Assembly (NCBI GenBank): GCA_025937895.1 | Contig: JAICQL010000010.1 | Span: 1 to 64,000, forward strand | Reading direction: 5' to 3' | Length of the DNA stretch: 64,000 nt | DNA from: Polyangiaceae bacterium | Lineage (GTDB): Bacteria > Myxococcota_A > Polyangia > Polyangiales > Polyangiaceae | Part shown: in pieces, positions 7,931-17,573 of the stretch | How positions within the stretch are numbered: position 1 is the first letter of the stretch | How the letters are laid out: each line of letters begins with the position of its first letter | The notes under the pieces: model-generated | The model's input: only the letters and a program-made list of their open reading frames with translations | Told to the model about the DNA's origin: nothing | Database searches by the model: none | Program-made: the position numbers and the translations under genes

Positions 7931-10093
7931 GTGAGCGCGGGCAAACCCATCGAGGTTGCAATCATCGGCGGCGGCTGTGCGGGCATGGCGGCGGCGTTCG
8001 AGCTGACTCGGCCGGAGCAGGACGGAAAGTATCGGGTCACCGTCTACCAGCAAGGGTTTCGGCTGGGTGGAAAGGGAGCTTCGGGGCGTGGCCCCGGCGA
8101 CCGCATCGAGGAGCACGGCCTGCATCTGTGGATGGGCTTTTATGAAAACGCCTTCCGCCTGATGCGCCAGTGTTACGCGGAGCTGGGCCGTGACCCGCGC
8201 CAGTGCCCGATCGCGGACTGGAAGCAGGCGTTTGAGCCCGATCACTTCTGCGGGGTCACCGATCACACCCCAGACGGGCGCTGGTCGCCGTGGGTGGTGG
8301 CGTTTCCGGCCACCCCCGGCCTGCCCGGGGACGCCGATGCGCAGCGCTGGTCGGTGCGCGACTATCTGGGCCGCAGCACCACCCTGGTGCTCACTCTGCT
8401 GCGCGCCGTGCGCCCACGCTTTGAAAAGGCTGCGAGCAAGGGCGTAGCGCCCCCCAGCAGCGTTCCTGGCGATGATTCTTCCGGCACTGATCTGGCCGCG
8501 ACCATGATGCGCTGGCTCCGCTACGGCGAGCTGGCGACCCTGGCCGGTCTGCTGCAGGGGCTCGAGCTGCTGGACGCGGTGGTGCGCAACCTGCCCGCGT
8601 ATCCGCGCGAGCTGATCCTGAACTTCCACGAGGCCATCGCCGGTGCGGCGCGCGCGCAGCTGGCCACGCGCACGCAGGGCGACGATGAGCTCCGCCGGCT
8701 GTGGGAGATCATCGATCTGACCCTGGCGGTGGTGCGCGGCATCATTCGCTTCCAGCTGGTCAGCGATCCGCGCGGCTTCTCCGCCATCGATAACTACGAT
8801 TGCCGCGAGTGGCTGAAGCTCAACGGCGCCTCCGAGAGCTCCACCAACGGCGCCTTCGTGCGCGCGCTCTATGATCTGGCGTTCGCGTATGAAGACGGTG
8901 ACGTGAGCCGGCCGCGCATCGCGGCGGGCCAGGCGCTGCGCGGTGCCGTCCGGGCCTTCTTCACTTACCGCGGCGCTTTCTTCTGGAAGATGCAGGCCGG
9001 CATGGGCGACGTGGTGTTCGCCCCTTTTTATGAGGTGCTGGCGCGCAGGGGCGTGCGCTTCGAGTTCTTCCATCGCTTGACTCGGGTGGAGCTGGCGCCC
9101 GCTGCGCCCGGGGTGAGCCCGCACGTGCAAGCGCTGCACTTCGACCAGCAGGCGCGCGTGCCGGGCGATGCGCCCTATCAGCCGCTGGTGGATGTGCGCG
9201 GCTTGCCCTGCTGGCCCGCGGAGCCCGACTGGGCTCAGCTGGTGGATGGGGAGCGGCTGCGCGCCGAGGGCTGGCGCTTCGAGTCGCACTGGGATCGCCG
9301 GCGCGCCGGCACGAAGCGCCTGGAGGTGATGCGGGACTTCGACGTGGTGGTGCTCTCGGTGGGGCTGGGGGCGCTGCCCGAGGTGGCGGCCGAGCTGGCG
9401 CAGCAGAGCCCGCGCTGGCAGCGCATGTTCGAGACCTGCAAGTGCGTTGCCACCCAGGCCTTTCAGCTGTGGATGGACGTGGACATGCCGCAGCTGGGCT
9501 GGACCCAGCCGCAGATCAACATCTCGGGTTTCGTGGAGCCGTTTGACACCTGGGCGGACATGCGCCAGCTGATCCCGCAAGAGAGCATGTCACCGGCGCC
9601 GCGCTCGATCGCATACTTCTGCAGCGTGCTGCCGGATCCGCCCGCAGGCACCGACATCGCCAGCCCGCGTTACCCCGAGCAGCGCTACGAGGAGGTGCGA
9701 GCCAATGCCGTCCACTTCCTCGAGCGCTACGTGGTCAAGCTGTGGCCGCTCGCTCTCGACGAGCGCGGTCAGTTCCGCTGGGACACGCTCAACGTCAGCA
9801 CGCTGCCCGTGAGCGAGGTTCCGCCCGCGGGAGCCGCGCGTTTTGCCAGCCAGTTCTGGACGGCCAACGTGAACCCGAGCGATCGCTACTCGCTCTCGCT
9901 GCCCGGGACCCTGGAGCACCGTGTTTCACCGCTCGATCGCAGCTTCGACAATCTCACGGTGGCAGGCGACTGGAGTGATTGCGGTTTCAACGAAGGTTGT
10001 GTGGAGGCTGCGGTGATGTCGGGCCGACTGGCGGCACACGCCATCTCGCAGCGCCCTCGCCTGGAAGAGATTGTGGGTTATGACCATCCTTGA
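7931..10093 (+). CDS. FAD-dependent amine-oxidase/phytoene-desaturase-like oxidoreductase (720 aa)
   Basis: VAIIGGGCAGMAAAFEL dinucleotide fold, YQQGFRLGGKGASGRG..IEEHGLHLWMGFYENAF, C-term LTVAGDWSDCGFNEGCVEAAVMSGRLAA FAD signature. Confidence 0.88.
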   Translation: MSAGKPIEVAIIGGGCAGMAAAFELTRPEQDGKYRVTVYQQGFRLGGKGASGRGPGDRIEEHGLHLWMGFYENAFRLMRQCYAELGRDPRQCPIADWKQAFEPDHFCGVTDHTPDGRWSPWVVAFPATPGLPGDADAQRWSVRDYLGRSTTLVLTLLRAVRPRFEKAASKGVAPPSSVPGDDSSGTDLAATMMRWLRYGELATLAGLLQGLELLDAVVRNLPAYPRELILNFHEAIAGAARAQLATRTQGDDELRRLWEIIDLTLAVVRGIIRFQLVSDPRGFSAIDNYDCREWLKLNGASESSTNGAFVRALYDLAFAYEDGDVSRPRIAAGQALRGAVRAFFTYRGAFFWKMQAGMGDVVFAPFYEVLARRGVRFEFFHRLTRVELAPAAPGVSPHVQALHFDQQARVPGDAPYQPLVDVRGLPCWPAEPDWAQLVDGERLRAEGWRFESHWDRRRAGTKRLEVMRDFDVVVLSVGLGALPEVAAELAQQSPRWQRMFETCKCVATQAFQLWMDVDMPQLGWTQPQINISGFVEPFDTWADMRQLIPQESMSPAPRSIAYFCSVLPDPPAGTDIASPRYPEQRYEEVRANAVHFLERYVVKLWPLALDERGQFRWDTLNVSTLPVSEVPPAGAARFASQFWTANVNPSDRYSLSLPGTLEHRVSPLDRSFDNLTVAGDWSDCGFNEGCVEAAVMSGRLAAHAISQRPRLEEIVGYDHP

Positions 10094-11219
10094 TCAGACG
10101 GCTCCGAGACCTGAAGGCAGCAACGTGGCGGAGGCGGGCGCGCGCGTGACGCGGCCTGCGCTGGAGCGGGACGCGCCCATTCGCAACTGGGCCACGCTGT
10201 TTGGGCCGGCGTGGGGTGCCACCGGGGGCGGGTCGGCAGGGGCTGGCAGTCCGCTGGCGGGCAGCGCCCTCGGAGGGAATGCACACGCGGGCTCCCCCCT
10301 CGCGGGGAATGCGATGGCCGGCATGGCGAACGCGGCAAATACGATGCTCGGCGCAGCCAGCCAGACGCTGGCGGACGCGGTGGGGCAGGGTTACCGCGTC
10401 ATCAACGAATATTTGGCGCAAGGCCAGCGCCAGGCGGAGGCGCTGCGCTTTCCCGACTGGTCGAGCTTCTTGCCGGGCACCGGCGGCGCTGCAGCCAGCA
10501 GCGCGGGAGCCGCCAGCGCGGCCCAGCAGGAGCTGCAGCAGCAGCTCTTCCGGCGCTTGATGCAATACGGGATGGATTTCGCAGCGCTGTATTTTGAGAT
10601 GTTGAGCCGCGCGGGCTGGCCCGCGCCGCCGGGTGGTGCCAGCGCGGGGGCAGGCACGCCGGCAGCGTGGACCGAGGCCTTCGCACGAGCCTATTCGCCG
10701 GCAGCCTGGGCCGGTGCTGCTGCGCCAAACGGCGCCGCCAGCTCGGGCACTAGCTCCGGCTCCAGCGCAAGCGGCACCTCCGCTGCCCCGCCGCCCGCCT
10801 GGCCCTTCCCGATGCCCTTTCCCTGGGCGCCGCCCGCAGCGGCCCCCGCCGCACCCAGCGCGCCTGAAGCAGCGGCGCCCAGCGCCGGTCCGGCGCCGGG
10901 AGCGCCCGTCTCGAGCGAGAGCCCCGATCGCGTGTTCGTCTCCGTTGCGTCACAGCGACGGGTGGAGTCCGTGCTAGAGCTGCGGCGCGGCTCGTGGAGC
11001 GCGCTGGCCGCGCACGCCTTGCGCCCCGAGGGGCATGAGGCGCCCGCGATCCGAGGTGTGACGATCGAGGCGCGGCCCGAGGAGAGTCTCCTGCGCGTGA
11101 GCGTGGTGGTGCCGGCAGAGCAGGGCCCTGGCGTGTACAACGGCATGATCGTCGATACGGCCTCGAATCTGCCGCGCGGCACGCTGACGGTGCGCGTGCT
11201 GGCGGGAGAGGGGGAATGA
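10080..11219 (+). CDS. Ala/Gly/Pro-rich protein with helical segment and C-terminal beta domain
   Basis: ATG at 10080 overlaps the end of the oxidoreductase gene; GYRVINEYLAQGQRQAEALRFPDW...FRRLMQYGMDFAALYFEMLSRAGW; C-term RGVTIEARPEESLLRVSVVVPAEQGPGVYNGMIVDTASNLPRGTLTVRVL. Confidence 0.75.
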   Translation: MTILDQTAPRPEGSNVAEAGARVTRPALERDAPIRNWATLFGPAWGATGGGSAGAGSPLAGSALGGNAHAGSPLAGNAMAGMANAANTMLGAASQTLADAVGQGYRVINEYLAQGQRQAEALRFPDWSSFLPGTGGAAASSAGAASAAQQELQQQLFRRLMQYGMDFAALYFEMLSRAGWPAPPGGASAGAGTPAAWTEAFARAYSPAAWAGAAAPNGAASSGTSSGSSASGTSAAPPPAWPFPMPFPWAPPAAAPAAPSAPEAAAPSAGPAPGAPVSSESPDRVFVSVASQRRVESVLELRRGSWSALAAHALRPEGHEAPAIRGVTIEARPEESLLRVSVVVPAEQGPGVYNGMIVDTASNLPRGTLTVRVLAGEGE

Positions 11220-11228
11220 GCGCCGGGG

Positions 11229-12338
11229 ATGTACGCGCCTGCTGACGTATCGGAAGAGCGCGCAGCCGTCCTGGCGACCGCGGCTCCCTGGGCTTCGGAC
11301 ACTGCCTCGGCGGCACCGGCGAGCCTGGTGAGCGCCGTGCTGGAGGAGTACGGCGCTATCACGCGCCGCGCGCTGTTACCGCACCTCGAGCACGGTGAGC
11401 CGCGGCGCTATCTGTACGGCCCCGCTGGCGACTACCCGCGCCGTTCCGGGCGCATGTTGCGCTCCAGCCTGCTCATCGCCTCGGCACGCGCCTTTGGCGC
11501 CGATCTGGAGAGCGCACTCAACACTGCCGTGGCGCTGGAGCTGATCCACAACGCCTTTCTCGTGCACGACGACGTGGAGGATGAAGGCCTGGAGCGCCGA
11601 GGCCGCCCCACGCTCAACGTGTTGCACGGCACTCCCATCGCCGTCAACGCAGGCGACGCGCTCGCCATCTTGAGCTTGCGCCCGCTGCTCGACAATCGCA
11701 TCACGCTCGGGCCTCGGGTCGCGCTGCGTTTGCTGGAAGAGGTGGAGCGCACCGTGCGCGAGTCGATCGAAGGGCAGGCGCTGGAGTTGGGCTGGCGCAA
11801 TGACAATGCCATCGGCTTGCGCGACGAAGACTACTTGCGGCTGGTGCTGCGCAAGACGTGCTCCTACACCACCATCTTTCCAGTGCGCGCCGGCGCGCTG
11901 ATCGGCACGCGCGACGGGCTCGATCTCGATGTGCTGACCCGCTTTGGCTTCTTCCTGGGGGCGGCGTTCCAGATCCAGGATGACTTGCTGAATCTGGTGG
12001 GCGATCACGCACGCTATGGCAAGGAGCTGGACGGAGACATCTGGGAGGGCAAGCGGTCCTTGATGATGATCCGGCTATTTCAGTGCGCCACCCCCGCCGA
12101 GCTGGAGCAGCTGGCGGAAGCGTTGCGGCCATCGCGCGCGGGGCGCACGGCCGAGCAGGTAGCGTGGATCCGCGAGCGCATGCTGGCGTACGACTGCTTT
12201 GAATACGCTCGCCAGGTGGCGCACGGTCTGGCCGGCGCCGCGCAACACGAGTTCGAGCGCTGCTTCGCCCAGTTGCCCGACACGCGGGACAAGCGCTTTC
12301 TCGCGGACCTGGCCAGGTGGGTGCTGGCGCGGGATTGA
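11229..12338 (+). CDS. Polyprenyl synthetase, copy 2
   Basis: IHNAFLVHDDVEDEGLERRGRPT and FQIQDDLLNLVGDHARYGKELDGDIWEGKRS; clear paralogue of 2059-3108. Confidence 0.92.
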   Translation: MYAPADVSEERAAVLATAAPWASDTASAAPASLVSAVLEEYGAITRRALLPHLEHGEPRRYLYGPAGDYPRRSGRMLRSSLLIASARAFGADLESALNTAVALELIHNAFLVHDDVEDEGLERRGRPTLNVLHGTPIAVNAGDALAILSLRPLLDNRITLGPRVALRLLEEVERTVRESIEGQALELGWRNDNAIGLRDEDYLRLVLRKTCSYTTIFPVRAGALIGTRDGLDLDVLTRFGFFLGAAFQIQDDLLNLVGDHARYGKELDGDIWEGKRSLMMIRLFQCATPAELEQLAEALRPSRAGRTAEQVAWIRERMLAYDCFEYARQVAHGLAGAAQHEFERCFAQLPDTRDKRFLADLARWVLARD

Positions 12339-12393
12339 GCCCCCGCGAGCTCGCTGCGCGCGGTCGCCGCGCTGAGCGCCCTTCTCACCCCGC

Positions 12394-13377
12394 TCACGCG
12401 CTGGCGGGGCGTGAGCGCAGATCCACGATCGTGTCCAGCAGCGTGCTGGCGAACGGGCGATTCTGATAGCAGAGCTCGCGAGCCGCCTTGCTGCAGTCGC
12501 AGTAGTTGAACAGGTTACCGTACTGGATCACGCTGCTGTTCAGCTCCTCGAACGGGTGCTCCCAGTACAGCGAGGCATATTCGGACCAGAGCGCGGACAG
12601 CTCGGCCATGGGCCACGGCGCCGGCAGCGCGCGCGGCAACTGTGCCAGCTGACCCAGCTGGTCCAAGAGCTCGCGATAGCTGAGGTTCACCCCGGCGAGC
12701 AGGTACGATTCGCCTGACCGCGCTTGCTCCAGCGCTACCACATAGGCCACCGCCACGTCGCGCACGTCGGCGAAGGACAGACCACCGCGCAGGTAGAAGC
12801 GCATGCGGCCCTCCAGATAACCGCGCACCAGTCGCGTACTGGTACCGTACACGTCGCCCGGCCCGAGCACGTTGCCGGGCAGCAGCACGCACACGTCCTG
12901 GCCGCTGCCCGCGTACTCGAGCGCAAGTTGCTCGCTCTGCCGCTTGGACTCCACGTACGGATAGCGCAGATGTACGCGGGCACCGCCATTGCTCGACTCC
13001 GCGAGCGCGATGGGCTCCCGCGTGAGACCGATGGTGCCGATGCTCGAGGTGTGCAGTACCCGTAGCCTGCGTCGCGCCGCTGCTTCCAGCACGTTGCGCG
13101 TGCCGGTCAGGTTAACTCGAGTCAAACTGCCCTCGTCCCGGTTGCGCAGCGAGACCAGCCCGGCGACGTGTATCACCGCGTCCACCTCGGCCGTTGCACG
13201 CTCTAGCGAGTCCGACTGCAACACGTCCCCCTCCACGACATTCAGCGGGAGATCGGCGAGGTGGGCGAGGCGGCGCGGATCCCGTACCAACACCGTCGGA
13301 CGATGCCCGGCGGCCACCAGGGCCCGCGTGATCCAGGTGCCCAGGAACCCAGTCGCGCCGGTGACGAGCGTGCGCAT
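12394..13377 (-). CDS. NAD-dependent epimerase/dehydratase (extended SDR)
   Basis: MRTLVTGATGFLGTWITRALVAAGHRPTVLVRD...VDAVIHVAGLVSL...YPYVESKRQSEQL; ATG at 13377. Confidence 0.9.
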   Translation of the reverse strand: MRTLVTGATGFLGTWITRALVAAGHRPTVLVRDPRRLAHLADLPLNVVEGDVLQSDSLERATAEVDAVIHVAGLVSLRNRDEGSLTRVNLTGTRNVLEAAARRRLRVLHTSSIGTIGLTREPIALAESSNGGARVHLRYPYVESKRQSEQLALEYAGSGQDVCVLLPGNVLGPGDVYGTSTRLVRGYLEGRMRFYLRGGLSFADVRDVAVAYVVALEQARSGESYLLAGVNLSYRELLDQLGQLAQLPRALPAPWPMAELSALWSEYASLYWEHPFEELNSSVIQYGNLFNYCDCSKAARELCYQNRPFASTLLDTIVDLRSRPASA

Positions 13378-13507
13378 GTTGCCGGCATGCCACCGGGGCC
13401 TACTAGTGTCCAGCACCTGCAGAGGCCGAGCTCCACGCCGGGATCGGCCAGATTGCTTGCACGGCACGCTTTCAGTAAGCTGCTAGGGCCAGAAGCGAGC
13501 TGAAACA

Positions 13508-16500
13508 GTGGTCACCTGCGGCAAATGCCAGACGCTCAACGCGGACGACGCGGAGCTGTGCCAGCAATGCGCTCATGAGCTGGGCCGCGTGTGCACTGCT
13601 TGCGCCACGCGCAGCCCGCCGCAGGCCCGCTTCTGCTGCGGCTGCGGCGCGCGGCTAGCACCTGCCGGCGACCGGCAGGCGGCGGCCGCCCACCTGGTGG
13701 CCTGGCCAGCGGCTGAGCTGCGGCAGATCACCATCTTCTTCTGCGACGTGGTGGGCTCGAGCGAGCTCTCCAGCCGCCTCGATCCAGAAGACATCCATGC
13801 CTTGCTGCGCGAGTTTCACGGTGCATGTGCCGACATCGTGAATCGGCATCACGGCCACGTGGCGCAGTACCTGGGCGACGGCCTGCTGGCGTATTTCGGC
13901 TACCCGGTGGCCATGGAGGATGACGCACGCGGCGCGGCGCGGGCGGGCCTCGAGATCGTGCAGCAAGCGTCGCTCATCGTGCTCCCGGCGCTGCGCCGGG
14001 AGGGCATCCAGCTGCAGGTGCGGGTTGGCATCCACACGGGCCGGGTGGTGGTGGGCACCGTGGGCAACGAGGGGCGGCATGAAGCGCTGGCTCTGGGTGA
14101 GACCCCCAACATTGCAGCCCGCGTGCAGGCGCTGGCGCAGCCCTCGACCGTGGTGGTCACAGACACCACCCGGCAGCTGCTCGGGGAGCAGTTTCGATGC
14201 GCGGAGATCGGTAAGCACGAGCTGCGCGGTTTCCGCCAGCCCATGCGCCTGTACCAGGTGGTGGCGGCCGAGGCGGCCAGCAGCGCTGCGGTGGACACGG
14301 CGCCCAGCTCCGGCCCCTTCGTGGGGCGCGGCCGCGAGCTCGCGCAGCTGCAGGAGCGCTGGCACGGCTCCGAGGCGGGCGCCGTGCGGCTGGTGTGCGT
14401 GCTGGGGGAGCCCGGCATGGGCAAGTCGCGCCTGCTGCGCGAGTTTACGCGCTCCCTACGGCCAGAAGGCGTGACAGTGCTCGAGGGGCACTGCTCGCCG
14501 TATCACCAGGGCAGCGCGTTCCATGCCCTGGCGCAGTGTCTGGAGCAGGATCTAGGGGTGGCGCAGGACAGCGGCGCCGAGCACAAGCTGCGTGCCTTGC
14601 AGGAACTGCCGCAGGCTGACCCCGAGCGGCGCGCGCTGCACGTGCGGCTGCTGGCGGGGGTGCTGCGCATGCCCTTGCCGCCAGACTTTCCCGCGGTCGA
14701 GCTGCCGCCCCCCGAGCTGCGGCGCGCCACCTTCGAGGCCTTGCTGGGCTGGTTGGCGGCGCGCCGCAGCCCTACCCTGATGGTGCTGGAGGACCTGCAG
14801 TGGGCAGATCCCTCCACGCTCGAGTTTCTGGCGCACTTCGCGGGCGTACCGACGGGCGAAGCGCGGCTGTGCGTGGTCACCGCGCGCCCGGAGCTGGAGC
14901 TGGCGGTGCTCGCGCTGGAGCGCACGGAGTCGCTGGTGCTGCAGCGGCTGAGCGCCGATGACACGGAGCTCGTGGCGCGGCATCTGGCCGGGGAGCGCCG
15001 GCTGTCCGAGCCCTTGCTGGAGCGCCTGGTCGCCAAGGGGGAGGGCAATCCGCTGTTCGTCGAGGAGATGACGCGAGCGCTGTTCGGCTCGGACGCGCTG
15101 AGCGAAGACGAGCTCAACCTGGCGCCGGCAGTGTCCGCCGACCAGCTCATCCCGACCACCCTGCAGAACACGCTCACCGCGCGCCTGGATCTGCTGGGCA
15201 GGGCCAAGCCCACCGTGCAGCTCGCCGCCGTGCTGGGCCGCGAGTTCCGGCGCGAGGTGCTGGAAGAGGTGTGGAAGTCGGTGTTCTTGCTGTCCGATTT
15301 CGAGCTGGAGCGCGATCTGCGGCAGCTGATCCGCAGCAACCTGCTGTACATGCGGCAGGACGCCAACGGCATCGAATACGGCTTCAAACACGCGCTGCTG
15401 CAGGATGCTGCTTATCAGTCGCTGCTGCGCACGCGGCGCCGCGAGTATCACCGTCGAGTGGCAGATGTGCTGCGCACGCGCTTTTCCACCCAGGCAGAGC
15501 TGAGCCCGGATCTGCTGGCGCAGCACTACTCGGCGGCGGCGCAACCCTGGCTGGCGGTGGAATACTGGGAGAAGGCGGGTCGCCAGGCGGCGGCGGTGGT
15601 GGCGCACCAGGAGGCCATCGGCCACTACCGCGCGGCGCTCGACTCGCTCTCGCTGATCGAGCCTTCGCACCGTCGCTCCGCAAAGGAGACCGATCTGCTG
15701 ATCGCGCTGGGCGTGCTGTACATCCAAACCAAAGGCTTTGCCTCGCCGGAGGTGGAGCAGACCTACCGGCGCGCGGTGGAGCTGTGTGACGAGACCTCGG
15801 AGACGCCGCTGCGCGTGCTGTATGGGTTGTGGGCCGTCAACCTGGTGCGCAGCGAGCTCGAGCCCACCTCGCGCCTGGTTCGGCACCTGGAGCGCTGGCT
15901 GGCCTCCGATGACGTCTCGACCCGACTCGTCTGCCATGCGTGCCTGGGCAACTGGCACTTCTATCGCGGCAACTACCCGGCCGCACGCGAGCACCTGGAG
16001 CGTGCCACGGCGTTGTGTGACTGGGGTAACCCGCGGCGCCAGCACGAGCAGTTACTGCGCGAGCACGGCTTCGAGGGCTTGCTGTATGGCCCGCTGTACC
16101 TGGCGTGGTGTCTCGCCAATCAGGGGGATCCTGGTCGGGCGGAGTCGACCTGGCAGGTTGCGCAGGGCCTGGCCGAGCGCATCGGAGATCCTTACGCGCT
16201 GGTGATGGCACGCGCCTTCGGCGCCACCGTGCATCATGCCCTCGGCAACGTGGACAAGATGCAGGAGCTGGCGGACCAGGTGCTGGAAGAGGCGAGCAAG
16301 AAGGGCTTCTCCTTCTGGCTGGCCACGGCCCAGGTAACCAGCGGCTGGGCGCTAGCCATGCGCGGTGCTGCGGATCGCGGCATCCCCCGCATCGAGGAGG
16401 GCTTGCGCATGTTCCGCACCATCGGCGCGCGCATGCCGTATCCCTATTACCTGTCGTACCTGGCCGAGGCGCATGCCGTGCTCGGCCAGCTGGATGCGGC

Positions 16501-16843
16501 AGACGCTGCGCTCGACGAGGCGCTGTTGATGTCCGCCAGCAACGTGGACTGCAACCACGAGCCCGAGCTGCTGCGACAGAAGGCTGCCCTGTGCACGCGG
16601 CGCGGGCAGAGTGAGCGCGCCATCGAGCTCCTGTCGCGGGCGCGCGAGCTGTCGGCGGCTCAGGGCTGTGTGCTCGTGGAATGGTCCGTCGCGGAGGAGC
16701 TGGCCCTGAGCCTACTGGCCGCAAACCGCGCGGAAGAGGCCAGCAGCGTGCGGCAGCATGGCTCGTGCAGCGACGCCGAGGCGCGCGTGCTGGAGGAGCT
16801 GTACCAGCGTCGCCGGGCGTTGCTGGCAGCGCAGCTGCCCTGA
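13508..16843 (+). CDS. Zinc-ribbon / class III adenylate-guanylate cyclase / AAA ATPase / TPR-like regulator
   Basis: CGKCQTLNADDAELCQQCAHELG..CTACATRSPPQARFCCGCGARL; ITIFFCDVVGSSELSSRLDPEDIHALLREFH; Walker A GEPGMGKSRLLREF; long helical C-terminus. Confidence 0.9.
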   Translation: MVTCGKCQTLNADDAELCQQCAHELGRVCTACATRSPPQARFCCGCGARLAPAGDRQAAAAHLVAWPAAELRQITIFFCDVVGSSELSSRLDPEDIHALLREFHGACADIVNRHHGHVAQYLGDGLLAYFGYPVAMEDDARGAARAGLEIVQQASLIVLPALRREGIQLQVRVGIHTGRVVVGTVGNEGRHEALALGETPNIAARVQALAQPSTVVVTDTTRQLLGEQFRCAEIGKHELRGFRQPMRLYQVVAAEAASSAAVDTAPSSGPFVGRGRELAQLQERWHGSEAGAVRLVCVLGEPGMGKSRLLREFTRSLRPEGVTVLEGHCSPYHQGSAFHALAQCLEQDLGVAQDSGAEHKLRALQELPQADPERRALHVRLLAGVLRMPLPPDFPAVELPPPELRRATFEALLGWLAARRSPTLMVLEDLQWADPSTLEFLAHFAGVPTGEARLCVVTARPELELAVLALERTESLVLQRLSADDTELVARHLAGERRLSEPLLERLVAKGEGNPLFVEEMTRALFGSDALSEDELNLAPAVSADQLIPTTLQNTLTARLDLLGRAKPTVQLAAVLGREFRREVLEEVWKSVFLLSDFELERDLRQLIRSNLLYMRQDANGIEYGFKHALLQDAAYQSLLRTRRREYHRRVADVLRTRFSTQAELSPDLLAQHYSAAAQPWLAVEYWEKAGRQAAAVVAHQEAIGHYRAALDSLSLIEPSHRRSAKETDLLIALGVLYIQTKGFASPEVEQTYRRAVELCDETSETPLRVLYGLWAVNLVRSELEPTSRLVRHLERWLASDDVSTRLVCHACLGNWHFYRGNYPAAREHLERATALCDWGNPRRQHEQLLREHGFEGLLYGPLYLAWCLANQGDPGRAESTWQVAQGLAERIGDPYALVMARAFGATVHHALGNVDKMQELADQVLEEASKKGFSFWLATAQVTSGWALAMRGAADRGIPRIEEGLRMFRTIGARMPYPYYLSYLAEAHAVLGQLDAADAALDEALLMSASNVDCNHEPELLRQKAALCTRRGQSERAIELLSRARELSAAQGCVLVEWSVAEELALSLLAANRAEEASSVRQHGSCSDAEARVLEELYQRRRALLAAQLP

Positions 16844-16853
16844 GCTCGGCGCG

Positions 16854-17228
16854 TCACTGCCACGGCAGCGCGCTGGGCGTGCCGTCGGGCAGCTCGACCT
16901 GAACGGGGGCCATCGAGAACGGGGCGATGAGCCGCAGCGGGCCGCTGCCAGTGTTGATGAGCTGGTGCACGTCGTTGCGCGGCAGCAGCACGGTGTCGCC
17001 CGAGCGGAAGCGGGATTCGGTGCCGTGCATCATCAAGGGTGCCTTCGCCTGCACTACCACGACCTCTTCGCAGTCGTGACGGTGCGGGGGAGTGGCGCCG
17101 CCGGGCTCGATGCTCTGCGACCAGACCTCGAGGCTGTGCATGCCGTGCTGGGGGGCCGGCGAGGGTCTGATGGGCGATGCCGGGCAGCATGCCGGCGACG
17201 GGGTGGAGTGGGAATGGATATGGGTCAT
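16854..17228 (-). CDS. Cupin domain protein
   Basis: SIEPGGATPPHRHDCEEVVVVQAKAPLMMHGTESRFRSGDTVLLPRNDVHQLINTGSGPLRLI. Confidence 0.85.
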   Translation of the reverse strand: MTHIHSHSTPSPACCPASPIRPSPAPQHGMHSLEVWSQSIEPGGATPPHRHDCEEVVVVQAKAPLMMHGTESRFRSGDTVLLPRNDVHQLINTGSGPLRLIAPFSMAPVQVELPDGTPSALPWQ

Positions 17229-17573
17229 GGCGCTCTCCCATGATGTACGTCCCTCACACGAGCCCGTGGTCGAGAGGCCCCTGGGCCCAGGTAACGCTGC
17301 CCATCTTAGCTCGCGCTAAGAGCGAGCTTGCGTAGCTTCGTGGGGCGCTCCCGGCGGGCGGGGTGCAACGGGCCCTCGGGCGTTAAGGAGACCAGCTCTC
17401 CTCAGCGGGGCAACTTGCAAGGCAGGGGGCGTCTGTAGCTGCCGGCGATCCGCCCGCTTTCTACAATTTCCGTTCGCAAGGGGCTGCGTATGCGGGCGCT
17501 GGTACGGGCGCTTCGTGCCGCTTCGCGAGCTGGCGAGCAAGCAGGCTCGATGAGCCTTTCACAGGAGGCAGCA

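Noticed and set aside
7544-9580. 678-aa minus-strand His/Arg-rich ORF
   Set aside because: Antisense shadow of the FAD oxidoreductase, no recognisable motif.
14552-16045. 497-aa minus-strand ORF inside the cyclase-AAA gene
   Set aside because: Shadow frame; Gln/Arg/His-rich and no domain logic.
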